From positions 1 to 26,823 of the forward strand of contig CAZQAA010000206.1 in assembly GCA_964591255.1 (NCBI GenBank): 26,823 nt of DNA. The letters are read 5' to 3'. Shown piece by piece: positions 7,549-15,876 of this stretch; position 1 is the first letter of the stretch; every line of letters starts with the position of its first letter. Both the position numbers and the translations under genes were made by a program. This DNA is from CAZQAA01 sp964591255. GTDB lineage: Bacteria > Desulfobacterota > DSM-4660 > Desulfatiglandales > Desulfatiglandaceae. Under the pieces are notes generated by a model. It was not told the origin of the DNA. It ran no database searches and saw only the letters and a list, made by a program, of their open reading frames with translations.

Positions 7549-8874
7549 TTATTTCTTGGCCTTCATCTTAGCAAGTCGTATAAACTGTACAAGCGGCCTT
7601 TTGGCAGGACAGACAAAAGCACAGCATCCACACTCAAAGCATTCAAATACGCCGAATCGGGCGGTGTCTTGGGCCCGGCCAGCTTCAACATAGATCCCTA
7701 TTTCATTCGGAGAAAGGCCCATAGGACAGGCATCTAGACACCAGCCACACCTGATACACTGGCTGTAAGGTTTTGTGTCTATTTCCTCCTCCTCAAGGAA
7801 TATGACACCTGAGGTGGTCTTTGTAATAGGGATATCTAACGTGGATATGGAAAAACCCATCATGGGGCCGCCGGCAACTATCTTTTTCAGATCTGGTGTA
7901 GTCCCACCTAAATAACTTACAATATCGCTTAGCCTGGTGCCTATTTTTACCTTCAGATTCGCCGGTCTGTTAATTCCCTTCCCAGAGATAGTGATTACTT
8001 TTTCATAAAGAGGTTTGTTGAGTGCCACGGCGTCGTATATAGCCTTTGTGGTACTCACATTTTGCACAATAACACCAACATCAAAGGGCAGGCCAAATCC
8101 TGGAACTTTACGGCCTGTAATACTCTCGATAAGCTGTTTTTCTGAGCCTTGTGGATACCTTACTTCTAATGCATTAACGGTTATTGTCACGTCGTCTGAC
8201 GGTTGTTTATCCTTGATCGTTTTCTTCAATGTCTCTATGGCATCCGGTTTGTTAGCCTCCACCCCTATATGACATTCCTTGATACCCAGGATACTCAGGA
8301 TAATTTTTATACCCTCTATAATTTCTTCGGGGTGCTCTAGCATGAGACGATGATCAGTAGTAAGATAAGGCTCACATTCTGCGCCATTGATAAGGAGTTT
8401 GTCTACTTTGGCTTTGGGCGGTGGGCTCAGTTTTACACCTGTGGGGAATCCTGCTCCACCCATCCCTACGATTCCTGCCTTTTTCACTCTGTCGAGAAGT
8501 TCACCTTTGGACAAATTTTTCCAGTCTGAGGCAAGATATTCCTTCGGCCCGGCTTCGGGATCGGTCTTTATGGTAATGGAAGGAGATTTTACAGATACTG
8601 CATTAGCCGATGTTCCCATGCTTTTTACAGTGCCTGTAACGCTTGAGTGTACAGGGGCACCCAGTCCGGACTCCATTTCTCCCAGGAGGTCCCCCTCGGT
8701 TACTATATCTTTCTTTTTTATTACGGGCTTGCACGGGGCTCCGAAGTGCTGGATAAGTAGGATATCTACTTCCTCTGGAGCAGGCATGGTCTCGATGGGC
8801 AGGTGTTCCGTGAGGTTTTTACACTCAGGAGGATGTACGCCGCCTTTCTGAAAAGTCAACAATATTTCTTTCAT
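7549..8874 (-). CDS. rnfC: Rnf complex NADH-binding subunit RnfC
   Basis: RnfC is the peripheral subunit that exchanges electrons with NAD(H), related to NuoF. The protein is 441 aa, the usual compact length without the long C-terminal repeat tail of enterobacterial RnfC/RsxC. The N-terminal part carries FQKGGVHPPE, and a barrel-sandwich segment (GAPVHSSVTGTVKSMG) follows. The FMN/NADH-binding region has GIVGMGGAGFPTGVKL and LLINGAECEPYLTTDHRLM. The C-terminus has two [4Fe-4S] motifs, CIRCGWCLDACP and CFECGCCAFVCP. First rnf gene of the operon, 44 bp after ribF. Confidence 0.96.
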   Translation of the reverse strand: MKEILLTFQKGGVHPPECKNLTEHLPIETMPAPEEVDILLIQHFGAPCKPVIKKKDIVTEGDLLGEMESGLGAPVHSSVTGTVKSMGTSANAVSVKSPSITIKTDPEAGPKEYLASDWKNLSKGELLDRVKKAGIVGMGGAGFPTGVKLSPPPKAKVDKLLINGAECEPYLTTDHRLMLEHPEEIIEGIKIILSILGIKECHIGVEANKPDAIETLKKTIKDKQPSDDVTITVNALEVRYPQGSEKQLIESITGRKVPGFGLPFDVGVIVQNVSTTKAIYDAVALNKPLYEKVITISGKGINRPANLKVKIGTRLSDIVSYLGGTTPDLKKIVAGGPMMGFSISTLDIPITKTTSGVIFLEEEEIDTKPYSQCIRCGWCLDACPMGLSPNEIGIYVEAGRAQDTARFGVFECFECGCCAFVCPAKRPLVQFIRLAKMKAKK

Positions 8875-8918
8875 AATTCCGATCCCATTTTACTGTTGAG
8901 AGGCCTATATATAGATTT

Positions 8919-9863
8919 TTAAACAGGGTTGTCAAGTAACTTTTTTAATAATTTTTTCGCTTGAGCAATATCTTGTCCGATGTGTCTGGCCAGTTCATCT
9001 ACATTATCGAAGGCCCTTTCATCCCTAAGGCGTTGTATGAAATTGACCCTAATGGGCTTGCCTATCAGGTTCCCCGAAAAATCGAGGATATGAGTTTCCA
9101 CCGAAAAGGCCCCGTTTCCAAATGTAGGGTTGTATCCTATATTGGCTACTCCATTGTATAACTGATTATCAACAAGTACTGTTACGGCATATACACCCAG
9201 CTTTGGTATTAATTCATCCACCAGCTTTAAATTGGCAGTTGGATAACCTAAGAGTCTTGCTCCTCTGTTTTTACCCGTGACCACAGTCCCGTATACCTGA
9301 TAATTTCTGCCGAGCAATTTTTTTGCTTCATCTAATTTTCCTTCCAGGACCAGTTCACGAATAAGTGAACTGGAGACAGGTATACCATCAACAAGGACTT
9401 GGGAGACAACATGTACCTTAAAATCCAGGGCCTTTTCCATCTCCTGAAGGAGCTTAATATTCCCCTTGCGATCATGACCAAATGTGTAATCGTATCCGAC
9501 GACCAGATCACTTATACCGATTGTATTTACCAGAATATCTTGTACAAAGGCCTCGGCAGACATCTCAGCGAAATTTTGTGTAAAGGCAAGACAAAATATG
9601 GTTTCGATCCCTGCACCCTGTATTAGATTAAGTTTCTGTCGTATCGGGGTAATAAGAGGAGGTCCGTTTCCAGGTCGCATTACCTTGATGGGGTGGGGAT
9701 CAAAAGTCATAACTGCTGAGTGACCGTTAATAGATTTTGTTATTTCTTTTACCTTATTAAGTAGGGCCATATGTCCCCTATGAACGCCGTCAAAGTTTCC
9801 TATAGTCAGGACTGCATTTTTTAACGGCTTTTCAAGCTCTTGAAGATTATAAATGATAGTCAT
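8919..9863 (-). CDS. ribF: bifunctional riboflavin kinase/FAD synthetase
   Basis: RibF phosphorylates riboflavin to FMN and adenylates FMN to FAD in the cytoplasm. The protein is 314 aa, usual for the family. The N-terminal nucleotidyltransferase domain has VLTIGNFDGVHRGHMALL (HxGH-type motif) and the conserved MTFDPHP; the middle holds VGYDYTFGHDRKG. The C-terminal flavokinase domain has GTVVTGKNRGARLLGYPTAN. The ATG at 9863 has GGAG about 13 bp upstream, a rather long spacing. Its place at the head of the rnf-apbE block makes sense: FAD is the substrate of ApbE, and Rnf subunits need both free and covalent flavins. Confidence 0.95.
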   Translation of the reverse strand: MTIIYNLQELEKPLKNAVLTIGNFDGVHRGHMALLNKVKEITKSINGHSAVMTFDPHPIKVMRPGNGPPLITPIRQKLNLIQGAGIETIFCLAFTQNFAEMSAEAFVQDILVNTIGISDLVVGYDYTFGHDRKGNIKLLQEMEKALDFKVHVVSQVLVDGIPVSSSLIRELVLEGKLDEAKKLLGRNYQVYGTVVTGKNRGARLLGYPTANLKLVDELIPKLGVYAVTVLVDNQLYNGVANIGYNPTFGNGAFSVETHILDFSGNLIGKPIRVNFIQRLRDERAFDNVDELARHIGQDIAQAKKLLKKLLDNPV

Positions 9864-9915
9864 TTGATGACAAACACTCCGGAGGATATTCTAAAATCAA
9901 AATTGAAAAAGGATA

Positions 9916-9942
9916 TTGACATTTTTTTGATGCTAATATAAT
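9916..9942 (+). promoter_or_regulatory. predicted promoter of tRNA-Leu
   Basis: Perfect TTGACA (9916-9921) and perfect TATAAT (9937-9942) are separated by 15 bp, shorter than the optimal 17. The -10 box lies 35 bp before the tRNA-Leu 5' end. A strong promoter is expected for a stable RNA gene. It overlaps the divergent ribF promoter. Confidence 0.6.
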
Positions 9943-9962
9943 CTTTTCCAACAAATTATCAA
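9935..9962 (-). promoter_or_regulatory. predicted promoter of ribF-rnf-apbE operon
   Basis: On the minus strand TTGATA (9962-9957) is followed after 16 bp by TATATT (9940-9935), a near-consensus sigma70-type promoter. A transcript would begin near 9928 with a leader of about 65 nt before the ribF ATG. The -10 box overlaps the -10 box of the tRNA-Leu promoter on the other strand. Predicted by eye. Confidence 0.5.
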
Positions 9963-9977
9963 CCATTTTATATATAT

Positions 9978-10064
9978 GCCGAAGTGGCGGAACTGGTAGA
10001 CGCGCTAGGTTCAGGGTCTAGTGGGCGGACGCCTGTGCGAGTTCGAGTCTCGCCTTCGGCACCA
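9978..10064 (+). tRNA. tRNA-Leu (anticodon CAG)
   Basis: A type II tRNA of 87 nt with encoded CCA. The acceptor stem is GCCGAAG/CTTCGGC. The D arm contains GGTAGACGC. The anticodon stem CTAGG/TCTAG encloses the loop TTCAGGG with anticodon CAG, reading CUG. The long variable arm is typical of Leu tRNA, and the T arm is GCGAG-TTCGAGT-CTCGC. It resembles E. coli tRNA-Leu(CAG) in the D and anticodon arms. It stands alone between ribF (divergent) and the PilZ gene. Confidence 0.97.
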
Positions 10065-10091
10065 TTATTATATATTATAACCTGTTTGAGA

Positions 10092-10129
10092 CACAAAGTT
10101 CATATGGCAATATGCCTTTTACCTTTGTG
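10092..10129 (+). repeat. nested inverted repeat after tRNA-Leu
   Basis: CACAAAG (10092-10098) pairs with CTTTGTG (10123-10129). Nested within is CATAT (10101-10105)-GGCA-ATATG (10110-10114). No T-run follows, so it is not a standard terminator. It could be a 3' processing or stability structure of the tRNA transcript, or an operator for the PilZ gene 58 bp downstream. Confidence 0.4.
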
Positions 10130-10187
10130 CCTTGAACAACCGACTTTAACCTGAAGCCGGCTGCATGTCTCTTTAGGAGTTTAGGCA

Positions 10188-10571
10188 ATGGAAGAGGGTG
10201 TTGGCACAAAGGAAGTTTATGAAAGGCGGCATGGTTATCGAATTTCCCTTACATTGCCAATAGAGGGGAAGTGCATGGGCACCGGTAGTGAAGACAACTC
10301 ATTTGAGGGCGAAACTAAGGACGTGAGTTTTGAGGGGATGTGTGTGAGATTGCATTCCCAGGTGCCTCTCCATGAGGGCCAGAATATCACATTCCGCACC
10401 CGGCTTTATCCAGGCGATTTTTCCCTGAATGCTGAAGGAACGGTCCGTTGGATTGGTTCTTGCGCAGATTCTGAATCGCCGGGTCTTGTTGGTGTGAAAA
10501 TAAATAGAATGAGGCGTTACAGCCTGTGGATCGAAAGGATTGAGGATAAAATTATTCAGACATCACAGTAA
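10188..10571 (+). CDS. PilZ domain protein (probable c-di-GMP receptor)
   Basis: A small protein of 127 aa that is almost entirely one PilZ domain. Both elements of the c-di-GMP binding motif are present: RxxxR at Arg14-Arg18 (ERRHGYR) and [D/N]xSxxG at Asp45-Gly50 (DVSFEG). The rest fits the six-stranded barrel, with GTVRWIG near residues 85-91 and a C-terminal helix. No membrane segment or output domain is fused, so it is a stand-alone adaptor whose partner cannot be told from the sequence. The ATG follows AGGAG at 8 bp. The next gene starts 40 bp downstream and could be co-transcribed. Confidence 0.85.
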   Translation: MEEGVGTKEVYERRHGYRISLTLPIEGKCMGTGSEDNSFEGETKDVSFEGMCVRLHSQVPLHEGQNITFRTRLYPGDFSLNAEGTVRWIGSCADSESPGLVGVKINRMRRYSLWIERIEDKIIQTSQ

Positions 10572-10611
10572 ATCTTCTTCTCTGTTATGATTCTATGTGG
10601 AGAGGCTTTGT

Positions 10612-11196
10612 ATGAAAATATCCGGTTTCCCGCCGATTCGACTGTTGCCTCTTTTCTGTTCTTTTCTGCTAATACTAATAATACTAATGGGATTGGTGAC
10701 TTCCTGGGATCAACTTCGTGCAGCAGAAAAAAACGCATCGGGCCTGGTGTTGACAAGCCCATCTTTCAAAAATGGTGAAATGATTCCTGCCAAATTCACC
10801 TGTGATGGAGTGAATATTTCTCCAGCTCTTGAATGGTCCTCGCCTCCTAATAATACTAAGAGTTTTGTTATAATCTGTGATGATCCTGATGCGCCAGTGG
10901 GCACATGGGTCCACTGGGTATATTATGATATCTCCCCAGAGTTTAAGGGACTACCCGAAAATGTGCCACCCGAGCGACTTCCTTCTATCGGGGGAAAACA
11001 GGGATTAAATGATTTTTACAGAATCGGGTTTGGCGGGCCTTGTCCCCCACAGGGGATACACAGATATTATTTCAAGCTATACGCCCTTGATGTCATGCTG
11101 AATCTTGCCCCGGGGCTTACGAAAAGAGAATTGTTATCCAAGATGGAAGGCCATATTCTCGGAGAGGCCTGTTTTATGGGTAAGTATGGGCGTTAA
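10612..11196 (+). CDS. exported PEBP-family (YbhB/YbcL-like) protein
   Basis: Belongs to the phosphatidylethanolamine-binding protein / Raf kinase inhibitor family; the bacterial members' biochemical role is poorly defined. I chose ATG 10612 because GGAGAGG (10599-10605) lies 6 bp upstream; a longer GTG start at 10597 lacks an RBS. The product is 194 aa. It begins with a signal peptide (LLPLFCSFLLILIILMGLVT...) with likely cleavage near RAA, so it is periplasmic or anchored. Family motifs: KFTCDGVNISPALEWS, DDPDAPVGTWVHWVYYDI, and GFGGPCPPQGIHRYYFKLYA with the conserved ligand-site His. It ends 15 bp from the convergent purF stop, with no obvious terminator between. Confidence 0.88.
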   Translation: MKISGFPPIRLLPLFCSFLLILIILMGLVTSWDQLRAAEKNASGLVLTSPSFKNGEMIPAKFTCDGVNISPALEWSSPPNNTKSFVIICDDPDAPVGTWVHWVYYDISPEFKGLPENVPPERLPSIGGKQGLNDFYRIGFGGPCPPQGIHRYYFKLYALDVMLNLAPGLTKRELLSKMEGHILGEACFMGKYGR

Positions 11197-11211
11197 TTCC
11201 TATCTCCTTAT

Positions 11212-12627
11212 TCAGATCTCCAGACAATATTTGTTGTAATCCTTCTCTATAGGCACAGGGTATTCTCCGTTAAAGCAGGCGAGACAAAGATTTTCTCTCG
11301 GGATGTCCGTTGCCTGTACCAGATTATTGATGCTGAGGTATCCGAGGCTATCCAGCCCTATAAAATCTCGGATCCCCTCCACACTCTTTTGTGCTGCTAT
11401 TAGTTCCCCTCTTGTAGAGAAATCGATCCCATAACAACAGGGATGACGGTGCGGAGGACAGCTTACCAGCATATGGACTTCACGTGCTCCTATTTTCCTA
11501 AGGGTTTTTATTCTGGTCCGGGCTGTAGTTCCCCGAATAATGGAATCTTCTATAATAACAACCCGTTTATTTCTTAAAAGGTCCCTTACAGGGTTGAGTT
11601 TAACTTTTACTCCGAAATCCCTCATGCTCTGTGAGGGCTGTATGAATGTTCTTCCTACATAATGATTTCTGATTACACCCATTTCTATAGGAATGCCAGA
11701 TGCCTGGGTATAACCGAGTGCGGCATAATTGCCTGAATCGGGGAAGGGCATCACAAAATCTACGTCCAGAGGAAATTCCTTGGCAAGAAGGGCCCCTTGG
11801 TTTTTTCTGAACAGGTATACGTTTTGGCCGAATACGTTGCTGTCCGGCCTGGCGAAATAGATTAGCTCAAATATACATTGGCTCTTACGGGATGTTGATG
11901 TTGACGAGATGCTTTTGAGGCCATTTCGGTTAATTATAAGAATCTCCCCAGGTTCTATATCCCTGACATATTCGGCATCCACCAGATCGAATGCGCATGT
12001 CTCCGAGGCGATAACATGACTTGAATTAAGCTTGCCAAGACAAAGGGGCCTGAATCCGTTCGGGTCCCTTACCGCCACCATTGTGTCCTCCGTCATTATA
12101 ACCATGGAGTAGGCACCTTTTAGTCTTGACATGGCCTTTGACATGGCCGTTTCCAGTCCTGAACTCAGGGACTTTGCCGTCAGATGCAGCACCACTTCAC
12201 TATCCATGCTGGTTTGAAATATGGATCCCTCTGCCTCCATTTCTGCACGGATTTTGTGGGCGTTGACAAGGTTTCCATTATGGGCAATGGCAAAGGATCT
12301 GCCTGAATAGTGGATACTGAATGGCTGTGCATTTGCCAGGAGAGACGATCCTGTTGTGGAATATCTCACATGGCCAAGGGCCATGTGTCCTTGTAGTTTG
12401 TTCAAGATCCGCTCATTAAAGATATCAGGAACAAGGCCCATGGCCTTGTGTCCTGGCATCTGTTTTCCGTTTGAACTGACAATGCCTGCACTTTCCTGTC
12501 CCCTGTGCTGCAATGCATAGAGGCCGAAATATGTCAGTTTAGCGGCATCCTCGTGGTTGTAAATGGCAAAAATGCCGCATTCTTCCCTTGGTCTGCGAGG
12601 AGCAATCATGTTTTTAGGACTATGCAT
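11212..12627 (-). CDS. purF: amidophosphoribosyltransferase (Fe-S cluster type)
   Basis: PurF catalyses the first committed step of purine synthesis, PRPP + Gln to phosphoribosylamine. The protein is 471 aa. The N-terminal nucleophile is Cys17 (REECGIFAIY), so a 16-residue propeptide must be removed, as in the Bacillus-type enzyme. Ntn-hydrolase motifs include LQHRGQESAGIV and HNGNLVNA; the PRPP loop is VVIIEDSIIRGTT. Cysteines suited to a [4Fe-4S] cluster are present (KSQCIFELIYFARPDS, PCCYGIDFSTRGEL, NLCLACFNG). The ATG directly follows the carB stop (TAAATG), with AGGAG 7 bp upstream inside carB, so translation is probably coupled. Confidence 0.96.
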   Translation of the reverse strand: MHSPKNMIAPRRPREECGIFAIYNHEDAAKLTYFGLYALQHRGQESAGIVSSNGKQMPGHKAMGLVPDIFNERILNKLQGHMALGHVRYSTTGSSLLANAQPFSIHYSGRSFAIAHNGNLVNAHKIRAEMEAEGSIFQTSMDSEVVLHLTAKSLSSGLETAMSKAMSRLKGAYSMVIMTEDTMVAVRDPNGFRPLCLGKLNSSHVIASETCAFDLVDAEYVRDIEPGEILIINRNGLKSISSTSTSRKSQCIFELIYFARPDSNVFGQNVYLFRKNQGALLAKEFPLDVDFVMPFPDSGNYAALGYTQASGIPIEMGVIRNHYVGRTFIQPSQSMRDFGVKVKLNPVRDLLRNKRVVIIEDSIIRGTTARTRIKTLRKIGAREVHMLVSCPPHRHPCCYGIDFSTRGELIAAQKSVEGIRDFIGLDSLGYLSINNLVQATDIPRENLCLACFNGEYPVPIEKDYNKYCLEI

Positions 12628-15600
12628 TTACTGGCTCCTGCTTTCATGATACTCCTGTAATGTCTTAACCTCAAGCCTTCCTTTGATCATGGACTCTATG
12701 GCCAGTACAGTAGCCTTTGCGCCAGCAAGGGTAGTGGTATATGCAATATTAAATGTGAGGGAAGTCCTTCGAATGGAGTAAGATTCAGAGATAGCCTTTT
12801 TGTCACTCGTAGTATTTATGACCAAGTCTATCTCCCTGTTTTTTATCATGTCCACAATATGCGGTCTCCCTTCCCCTACTTTGTTGACACGCTGGTTGTT
12901 GATGCCGTGTTCTGAAAGAAAAGCAGAAGTTCCCCCGGTAGCCACGATCCTGAAACCGAGATCGTAAAAGCGGAATACGGTTTCCAGGATGGCCATTTTA
13001 TCTTCATCCTTGACGCTGATAAAGACGGTACCTGAAACAGGCAATTTCTGGCCTACAGCAAGTTGGGATTTGGCAAAGGCCATGCCGAATGTGCTGTCTA
13101 TACCCATGACCTCACCGGTTGATTTCATTTCTGGTCCCAGGATGGTATCTACCCCGGGAAAACGGGTGAAGGGAAATACAGATTCCTTGACAGAGATATG
13201 TGACGGTATTATTTCCTGTGTCAGACCAAGAGATTTAAGGCTTTCTCCCATGATTACCTTGGTGGCAAGCTTGGCAAGGGGGATGCCGGTGGCCTTGCTG
13301 ACAAACGGGATGGTTCTGGAGGCCCTCGGGTTTACCTCCAACACGTAGACCTTGCCGTTTTTTACCGCATACTGAATGTTCATCAATCCGACTACCTTTA
13401 ATTCTTTGGCAATCGCCTTTGTATATGCCTTGATTTTTTCCTGGGTTTCCTGTTTAAGGGAAATGGGAGGAAGGACGCACGCACTGTCTCCACTGTGGAT
13501 ACCTGCCTCTTCGATATGTTCCATAATTCCGCCAATGATTGTGTCCCTCCCGTCCGAAATGGCATCCACATCGATTTCCGTCGCGTCTTCAAGAAACCGG
13601 TCTATCAATACGGGTTTTCCGGGAGAGACTTCCACGGCGTTCTTAATATAGTATTCAAGGTCAATCTGATCATATACGATTTCCATGGCCCTCCCGCCAA
13701 GGACAAAAGATGGCCTGACAAGTACCGGATACCCGATCTTGTCAGCCACCCGAATCGCCTCGTCCCTGTTGGTGGCAATCCCGTTTTCCGGCTGAAGGAT
13801 GTCCAGTTTTTTTAGCAGTCCCTGGAAACGTTCTCTGTCTTCAGCCCTGTCAATACTGTCTGGCCCGGTTCCCAGGATTTTAACTCCTGCCTCTGCAAGG
13901 GAGACGGATATGTTGAGTGGCGTCTGGCCTCCAAATTGGACTATTATGCCTGCCGGTTTTTCCTGTTCCACAATATTGAGCACGTCTTCCCTGGTCAATG
14001 GCTCAAAATAGAGCTTGTCCGAGGTGTCATAGTCAGTGCTTACTGTCTCGGGATTACTGTTTACCATGATGCTTTCTATTCCCATCTCTTTTAGGGCGAA
14101 TGATGCATGGACACAACAATAATCAAATTCTATTCCCTGCCCTATACGGTTCGGCCCTCCCCCCAGGATTACAACTTTTTTTCTATCCGAAGGATAGTTC
14201 TCGTTTTCGGTTTCATATGTGGAATAGTAATATGGTGTGTAGGCCTTAAATTCGGCAGCGCATGTGTCCACCAATTTGTAGACCGGCTCTATCCCCTTGA
14301 TGGTACGTGCCTGTCGAACAGTCTGTTCGTCAGTATGAAAAAGTCGAGCAAGCTCCACATCTGAAAATCCATACTCTTTTACCTGCTTATAAAAATCATC
14401 TTTCCATGAGGAGGGGCCGATGCCATTTCTGGCCAGTTCTCTCATCTGTTTTTCAAGGATGTGGATCTGCTGTATATGAAAGAGGAACCATGGGTCGATC
14501 TGGCTGAGTTGGTGGATCCTGTGAAGATCTATTCCTATGTTAAGGGCCTCGTATATATGGAATATGCGGTTTGAGTTGGGATTGATGAGCGCATTTTCGA
14601 TCCTGTCAATATCGTTCTGTCTGTCAATAGTCTTGTCTGTTGCATTGGAGGAAAGGCCGAATCGTCCTATCTCCAATGACCTGACAGCCTTTTGGAGAGC
14701 CTCTTTAAATGTCCTGCCTATGGCCATGGTTTCACCAACAGATTTCATGGATGTTGTGAGATAATCCTCTGTTCCATGAAATTTTTCAAATGGCCATCTC
14801 GGGATTTTGACTACACAGTAGTCGATGGTTGGTTCAAACGAGGCCATGGTCTCACGCGTAATATCGTTAGGAATTTCGTCTAGGGCATACCCCACGGCCA
14901 GCTTGGCAGCTATCTTGGCAATCGGAAACCCCGTTGCCTTTGAGGCCAGGGCAGAGCTCCTGGAGACCCTTGGATTCATTTCGATCACCGCCATTTCACC
15001 TGTTTCAGGATGAACCGCAAACTGTATATTGGACCCCCCTGTCTCCACACCGATCTCTCTAATAATAGCAATAGCAGCATCGCGCATTACTTGATATTCT
15101 TTGTCCGTCAGTGTCTGGGCTGGAGCAACTGTGATGCTGTCACCGGTATGAATACCCATAGGGTCGAAGTTCTCAATGGAGCATATAATTACTACGTTAT
15201 CCTTGAAGTCCCTCATAACTTCCAACTCAAACTCTTTCCAGCCGATTAGGGACTCCTCCATAAGGACCTCAGAGATCATACTGGCATCAAGCCCTGCTCC
15301 TGCAAGTATTTCCATCTCTTCACGGTTGTAGGCTATGCCGCTCCCTGTTCCTCCAAGGGTAAAGCTGGGTCTGATAATGAGCGGATAGCCTATTTCACTT
15401 GCAATCTTTCTCGCTTCGTCCAAATCCCTTGCAATGCCGCTTTTGGGCACGCGCAGACCTATATTATTCATGGCATCACGGAATTTTTCCCTGTCCTCGG
15501 CCTTTAAGATTACAGGGATTGAGGCCCCGATCATCTCTACCCCTAATCGCTCCATAAGCCCTGTTTCTGCAATTTTGACTACAGTGTTCAGTCCTGTCTG

Positions 15601-15876
15601 GCCGCCAAGGGTGGGCAGAATAGCATCGGGCCTTTCACGTTCTATCACCTTTGCTGCGGTTTCCGGTGTGATCGGTTCTATATATGTTCGATGGGCCATT
15701 TCCGGATCGGTCATGATGGTTGCAGGGTTGCTGTTTATCAGAACCACTTCATAGCCCTCTTCCATTAGGGCCTTGCACGCCTGTGTGCCGGAATAGTCAA
15801 ACTCACATGCCTGGCCTATAACAATAGGGCCTGATCCGATAATTAGGACCTTACTTATGTCGGTGCGTTTGGGCAT
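12628..15876 (-). CDS. carB: carbamoyl-phosphate synthase large subunit
   Basis: CarB makes carbamoyl phosphate from bicarbonate, ATP and ammonia channelled from CarA, feeding arginine and pyrimidine synthesis. The protein is 1082 aa, full length. Two homologous ATP-grasp halves are clear. The first starts with LIIGSGPIVIGQACEFDYSG, with the grasp region around IRPSFTLGGTGSG. The second starts with ILGGGPNRIGQGIEFDY (residue about 560), with VRPSFVLGGRAMEIVYD. The last ~130 residues are the MGS-like allosteric domain (AILETVFRFYDLGFRIVATG), the site where UMP or ornithine acts in studied homologues. The ATG shares its A with the carA stop (TGATG). Confidence 0.97.
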   Translation of the reverse strand: MPKRTDISKVLIIGSGPIVIGQACEFDYSGTQACKALMEEGYEVVLINSNPATIMTDPEMAHRTYIEPITPETAAKVIERERPDAILPTLGGQTGLNTVVKIAETGLMERLGVEMIGASIPVILKAEDREKFRDAMNNIGLRVPKSGIARDLDEARKIASEIGYPLIIRPSFTLGGTGSGIAYNREEMEILAGAGLDASMISEVLMEESLIGWKEFELEVMRDFKDNVVIICSIENFDPMGIHTGDSITVAPAQTLTDKEYQVMRDAAIAIIREIGVETGGSNIQFAVHPETGEMAVIEMNPRVSRSSALASKATGFPIAKIAAKLAVGYALDEIPNDITRETMASFEPTIDYCVVKIPRWPFEKFHGTEDYLTTSMKSVGETMAIGRTFKEALQKAVRSLEIGRFGLSSNATDKTIDRQNDIDRIENALINPNSNRIFHIYEALNIGIDLHRIHQLSQIDPWFLFHIQQIHILEKQMRELARNGIGPSSWKDDFYKQVKEYGFSDVELARLFHTDEQTVRQARTIKGIEPVYKLVDTCAAEFKAYTPYYYSTYETENENYPSDRKKVVILGGGPNRIGQGIEFDYCCVHASFALKEMGIESIMVNSNPETVSTDYDTSDKLYFEPLTREDVLNIVEQEKPAGIIVQFGGQTPLNISVSLAEAGVKILGTGPDSIDRAEDRERFQGLLKKLDILQPENGIATNRDEAIRVADKIGYPVLVRPSFVLGGRAMEIVYDQIDLEYYIKNAVEVSPGKPVLIDRFLEDATEIDVDAISDGRDTIIGGIMEHIEEAGIHSGDSACVLPPISLKQETQEKIKAYTKAIAKELKVVGLMNIQYAVKNGKVYVLEVNPRASRTIPFVSKATGIPLAKLATKVIMGESLKSLGLTQEIIPSHISVKESVFPFTRFPGVDTILGPEMKSTGEVMGIDSTFGMAFAKSQLAVGQKLPVSGTVFISVKDEDKMAILETVFRFYDLGFRIVATGGTSAFLSEHGINNQRVNKVGEGRPHIVDMIKNREIDLVINTTSDKKAISESYSIRRTSLTFNIAYTTTLAGAKATVLAIESMIKGRLEVKTLQEYHESRSQ

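Noticed and set aside
8387..8851. Long plus-strand reading frame opposite rnfC
   Set aside because: It is antisense to conserved rnfC coding sequence and its Pro/Ser-rich product resembles no protein family; likewise for the other antisense frames in the window.
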